Source: JAPULR01 sp965238215
GTDB lineage: Bacteria > Chloroflexota > Dehalococcoidia > Lucifugimonadales > GCA-2712585
Length of the DNA: 64,000 nucleotides
Assembly (NCBI GenBank): GCA_965238215.1
Contig: OZ250180.1
Span: 620,001-684,000, forward strand
Direction: 5' to 3'
In this document: piece by piece, positions 60,666 through 64,000 of the stretch
Layout: every line of letters begins with the position of its first letter
How positions within the stretch are numbered: position 1 is the first letter of the stretch
Program-made: the position numbers and the translations under genes
Notes under the pieces: generated by a model
What the model saw: the letters and a program-made list of their open reading frames with translations, nothing else
The model's database searches: none
Told to the model about the DNA's origin: nothing

Positions 60666-62975
60666 ATGGCTGCTAAATCCCCTAAGAAATCCCGTCCCCG
60701 CAAGGTATCCAACAAGCTGGTCGTCGTGGAATCCCCCACCAAGGCTAGGACCATAGGCAAGATTCTCGGCAGCGACTATAAGATTACGGCCTCCATGGGC
60801 CACGTCCGAGATCTGCCCAAGGGCAAGCTCGGCATTGACGTCGACCATGAGTTTGCCCCCACCTACTCCGTGCCACGAGACAAGTCCTCCACCTTGAAGG
60901 AGATTCGACAGCTGGGCAAGAGCGCCACGTCCATCTACCTGGCCACAGACCCGGACAGGGAAGGAGAGGCCATTTCCTGGCATCTCGCCAAGGCCCTCGG
61001 CTGGGACCTCGATTCTCCTGACCTGCAGCGCATTGTCTTCCACGAGATAACCCCGAGAGCCATACAGGATGCCTTCCAACACACCCGTCCGTTGGATCTG
61101 GACCTGGTCAACGCTCAGCAGGCCCGCCGCATCTTAGACCGGCTGGTGGGCTACGAGCTCAGCCCCCTCCTATGGTCGAAGGTCCAGCGCGGCCTCTCCG
61201 CCGGCCGGGTTCAGTCCGTAGCATTACGCCAGATAGTCGATCGCGAGAAGGAAATCCAGGCCTTCAATCCCAGGGAATACTGGACCATGGAGGCGATGCT
61301 GGCCAAAGACACCAGCAGCTTCACAGCCCTCCTTCACTCCGTCCAAGGCGAGCGCCGGAAGATCCAGCTAGCCGGCGAAGACAAAGTACGGGAGATTGAG
61401 GCCAATCTGGAGGGGGCACGCTATACCGTTACCTCCGTGAAGACCAAGGAGCGCCGCCGTCGTCCTTCACCTCCATTCACCACCAGCACCCTCCAGCAGG
61501 AAGCCGGCCGAAAACTCCGCTTCTCCGCCAAGCGCACCATGCGGGTTGCCCAGCAGCTCTACGAAGGCATCGCGCTCGGCAAGGAGGGCTCCGCAGGCCT
61601 CATTACCTACATGAGAACGGACTCCACCAACATGGCCTCTTCAGCAATCGGCGAGACTCGTAAATACATCGCCGAGACCTACGGCGAAAGGTATCTACCC
61701 AAGGGCGCCCGTATCTACAAGACCCGCTCCAAGGGCGCTCAGGAAGCTCACGAAGCCATCCGGCCCACCTCCATATCCCGTACGCCGGAATCCATCAAGT
61801 CGCTGCTCAAGCCGGAACAGCTACGCCTCTACACCCTCATCTGGCGCCGTACCCTGGCCTGCCAAATGGCCGATACTATCTACGACGCCACCGCCGCAGA
61901 CATTCTCGCCGCGCCGGATAACGACGCCGGCGCCGCCCAAGCTAGCTCTAACAAAGCCTACGTCTTTCGCGCCACTGGCACACGAACCAAGTTCCTCGGC
62001 TTCGCCACCCTCTATAAGGAGGGGAAGGACGACGACCCGGAGGAAGACGGCAAGCCCCTGCCCAAACTGACCGCGGGGGACATGCTGCAATTCCAAAAGC
62101 TCGAATCCAAGCAGCACTTCACCCAACCTCCGCCCCGATACACCGAAGCCACCCTCGTCAAGCTGCTCGAGGAGAAGGGCATTGGTCGTCCCAGCACCTA
62201 TGCCCCCATCCTCTCCACCCTCACGGACCGCAACTACGTCGTCAAGGAGAAGAACCGCCTCGTCCCAACAGCCCTCGGCATCTCAGTGAGCGACCTCCTC
62301 ACCCAGTTCTTCCCCGAAGTTATGGACGTGGCCTTCACCGCCAACATGGAGGATTCCCTTGACGAAATAGCCCGCGGAGAACGCCAGTGGGTGCCCATGC
62401 TGGAGAATTTCTACACCCCCTTTAAGAAGACCCTGGAAGAAGCCAAGGACAAGATGCCGAGGGTGAAGGTCGAGGAACCCACCGACGAAGAATGCGACAA
62501 GTGCGGCAGTCCAATGGTCATTAAAACAGGTCGCTTCGGCCGCTTCATGGCCTGCTCCGGCTTCCCCGAATGCCGCAACACCAAAGAGATAGGGGCCAAC
62601 GGCACAGCCCCTTCCCAAGAGGAAGCCACCGACGAGAAATGCGAGAAATGTGACAGCCCCATGGTAATCAAGACTGGCCGATTTGGTCGCTTCATGGGCT
62701 GCTCCAACTACCCCAAGTGTCGAAACATCAAGGCCATGAAGACCGGCGCCCGCTGCCCACTCTGCGATGGCGACCTGCTGGAACGCCGATCCCGCCGTGG
62801 CACCTTCTACGGCTGCTCCAACTATCCCAACTGCAAATTCCTGGTAAACCGCCGTCCCCTGCCCGAACCCTGCCCCGAATGCAAGGGCCTCATGGTCGTC
62901 GGCAAGGACGACGTCCAATCATGCACAAGATGCGCTTGGCAGGGTGAACCCGCCAAGGCCGAAGCCAAGGTATAG
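60666..62975 (+). CDS. topA: DNA topoisomerase I (type IA)
   Basis: Relaxes negative supercoils by a transient 5'-phosphotyrosine link. 769 residues. TOPRIM domain with DPDREGE (95-101), active Tyr315 in LITYMRTDST. The C-terminus has three classical zinc ribbons (CDKC...C...C, CEKC...C...C, CPLC...C...C) and a fourth shorter Cys4 unit (CPEC...CTRC). A GGAGG lies 13 bases upstream. The next gene follows after 6 bases. Confidence 0.96.
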   Translation: MAAKSPKKSRPRKVSNKLVVVESPTKARTIGKILGSDYKITASMGHVRDLPKGKLGIDVDHEFAPTYSVPRDKSSTLKEIRQLGKSATSIYLATDPDREGEAISWHLAKALGWDLDSPDLQRIVFHEITPRAIQDAFQHTRPLDLDLVNAQQARRILDRLVGYELSPLLWSKVQRGLSAGRVQSVALRQIVDREKEIQAFNPREYWTMEAMLAKDTSSFTALLHSVQGERRKIQLAGEDKVREIEANLEGARYTVTSVKTKERRRRPSPPFTTSTLQQEAGRKLRFSAKRTMRVAQQLYEGIALGKEGSAGLITYMRTDSTNMASSAIGETRKYIAETYGERYLPKGARIYKTRSKGAQEAHEAIRPTSISRTPESIKSLLKPEQLRLYTLIWRRTLACQMADTIYDATAADILAAPDNDAGAAQASSNKAYVFRATGTRTKFLGFATLYKEGKDDDPEEDGKPLPKLTAGDMLQFQKLESKQHFTQPPPRYTEATLVKLLEEKGIGRPSTYAPILSTLTDRNYVVKEKNRLVPTALGISVSDLLTQFFPEVMDVAFTANMEDSLDEIARGERQWVPMLENFYTPFKKTLEEAKDKMPRVKVEEPTDEECDKCGSPMVIKTGRFGRFMACSGFPECRNTKEIGANGTAPSQEEATDEKCEKCDSPMVIKTGRFGRFMGCSNYPKCRNIKAMKTGARCPLCDGDLLERRSRRGTFYGCSNYPNCKFLVNRRPLPEPCPECKGLMVVGKDDVQSCTRCAWQGEPAKAEAKV

Positions 62976-62981
62976 AAGATA

Positions 62982-63926
62982 ATGCCCATCCCCCAAGAAC
63001 TCCTGGACAAATACCGCGCCTTCCTAATCGGCACAAAGGGCCGGTCCGAAAACACTGTCCGCGTCTACTCGGACGACCTCGCAACCTTCGATCGCTACCT
63101 GGAGTTGCAGAACACCGATTACGATCAGCTCGACCGCCGCTTCCTACGCCGCTATCTGGCTTGGCTGGCAACCTCTGCCCGGGGCAAGCGCGGCGGCTAC
63201 GCCCGGGTCAGCGTCGCACGCAAGCTCGTGTCCCTCCGCGCTTTCTACCGCTTCCTCCAGCGGGAGGGTCTGGTGAAAACCAACCCAGTCCCCAAAGGCA
63301 GCGCCTTCCGCGTAAAGACGGAAAAGCGGCTGCCGGACTTCCTAACCGAGAATGAGATGGACCGCCTGTTGGAAACGCCCGACCTGAACTCCGAGCTTGG
63401 CGTCCGAGATCTAGCTATCCTGGAAATTCTCTACTCCTCCGGAGTCCGCCTTTCCGAGTTGGCCGCCTTGGACATGGACGACATAGACATGGAAGCCCGA
63501 GAAGCCAAGGTGCGGGGCAAGGGCTCCAAGGAACGGATCGTCCTGCTCGGCGGCCCCGCCGTTCAGGCCCTCCAGAATTACATGACTGCTTCCAGACCCT
63601 CGCTGTCGAACTCGCCCACCAACGCCCTCTTCCTCAACCGCTACGGCGGCCGCCTCTCCCGACGCAGTATCCAGAAGATAGTCAAGAAGGGCGCCCTCCA
63701 AGCCGCCATCAGCCCCAGAACCCACACCCACAGCATGCGCCACACCTTTGCAACCCACATGCTGGAAGGCGGCGCAGACTTGCGGATCGTTCAGGAACTT
63801 CTGGGACACTCCAGCCCCGCCACCACCCAGATCTACACCCACGTCACCCAGAGACAGGCCAGGAAGGTCTACATGGCCAGCCACCCCAGGGCCAACGGCA
63901 GCCCCCAGCCGACGGACGCCCCATGA
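62982..63926 (+). CDS. Tyrosine recombinase XerC/XerD-like
   Basis: Site-specific recombinase probably resolving chromosome dimers at dif. 314 residues. SAM-like N-domain to about 105, then the catalytic domain with Arg156, Lys183, His250, Arg253, His276 and Tyr285, all six catalytic positions intact. Its place after topA fits a chromosomal Xer rather than a phage integrase. XerC or XerD cannot be told apart here. Overlaps the next gene by 4 bases (ATGA). Confidence 0.92.
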   Translation: MPIPQELLDKYRAFLIGTKGRSENTVRVYSDDLATFDRYLELQNTDYDQLDRRFLRRYLAWLATSARGKRGGYARVSVARKLVSLRAFYRFLQREGLVKTNPVPKGSAFRVKTEKRLPDFLTENEMDRLLETPDLNSELGVRDLAILEILYSSGVRLSELAALDMDDIDMEAREAKVRGKGSKERIVLLGGPAVQALQNYMTASRPSLSNSPTNALFLNRYGGRLSRRSIQKIVKKGALQAAISPRTHTHSMRHTFATHMLEGGADLRIVQELLGHSSPATTQIYTHVTQRQARKVYMASHPRANGSPQPTDAP

Positions 63927-64000
63927 CCACCTTTCTTGTGGTGAACGGCCCGAACCTCAATATGCTGGGACGCAGAAACCCTGAACACTACGGCGATACC
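63923..64000 (+). CDS. aroQ: 3-dehydroquinate dehydratase type II (5' part)
   Basis: Only 26 codons before the window ends. They read MTTFLVVNGPNLNMLGRRNP, the family N-terminus containing the NGPNLNxLGxR motif and the start of the active-site loop. Shikimate pathway, third step. Overlaps the recombinase stop. Confidence 0.93.
   Translation, partial: MTTFLVVNGPNLNMLGRRNPEHYGDT

Overview
The window is a 64 kb piece of a GC-rich bacterial chromosome. I infer a Chloroflexota lineage, probably Dehalococcoidia or SAR202-like. The grounds are gene content (many amidohydrolase-type catabolic genes, lipoprotein solute-binding proteins with long Pro/Ala/Thr linkers), the style of the short interspersed repeats, and C4-zinc forms of several ribosomal proteins. 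No 16S gene is present, so the placement is not proven.

Region 1 (1-19985, + strand) is one long translation and transcription superoperon: rpsG(3' end)-fusA-rpsJ-rplC-rplD-rplW-rplB-rpsS-rplV-rpsC-rplP-rpmC-rpsQ-rplN-rplX-rplE-rpsN-rpsH-rplF-rplR-rpsE-rpmD-rplO-secY-adk-map-infA-rpmJ-rpsM-rpsK-rpsD-rpoA-rplQ-truA-rplM-rpsI. Genes are tightly packed and often overlap by 1-14 bases. There is no tuf between fusA and rpsJ. Several proteins (L4, S3, S17, L30, RpoA) carry acidic C-terminal tails.

Region 2 (20-31 kb) is accessory metabolism: a phosphohexomutase, a TPP-enzyme/amidohydrolase pair, an arsenite methyltransferase, a DapA-family lyase, a thiolase-BtpA pair, a VOC protein, a VapC-type toxin with a shortened antitoxin, a separate RHH antitoxin-like gene, and a queA gene broken by one base.

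Region 3 (31.7-48 kb) continues the catabolic theme: a hydantoinase-like enzyme, an amidase, a PLP aminomutase, amidohydrolases, a Gfo/Idh/MocA oxidoreductase and a metallo-beta-lactamase-fold protein. It includes a disturbed stretch (33.3-34.6 kb) where a DNA methyltransferase gene is cut after about 59 codons. A compact structured-RNA-like sequence (33873-34015) follows the break directly and resembles an orphan HEARO/omega-RNA. A second disturbed, AT-richer stretch (41.9-42.6 kb) has a transposase remnant.

Region 4 (47.7-56.8 kb, - strand) is a tandem array of four family-5 ABC solute-binding lipoproteins. Each has its own promoter and, for each unit, a terminator hairpin, and no permease or ATPase gene is in the window. 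An HpaI-type aldolase and another amidohydrolase follow.

Region 5 (58.9-64 kb) has two tRNA-Ser genes (CGA and GGA anticodons), then dprA-topA-xer-aroQ(5' end). Gene gaps across the window hold at least five families of short interspersed repeats, often several families in one gap.
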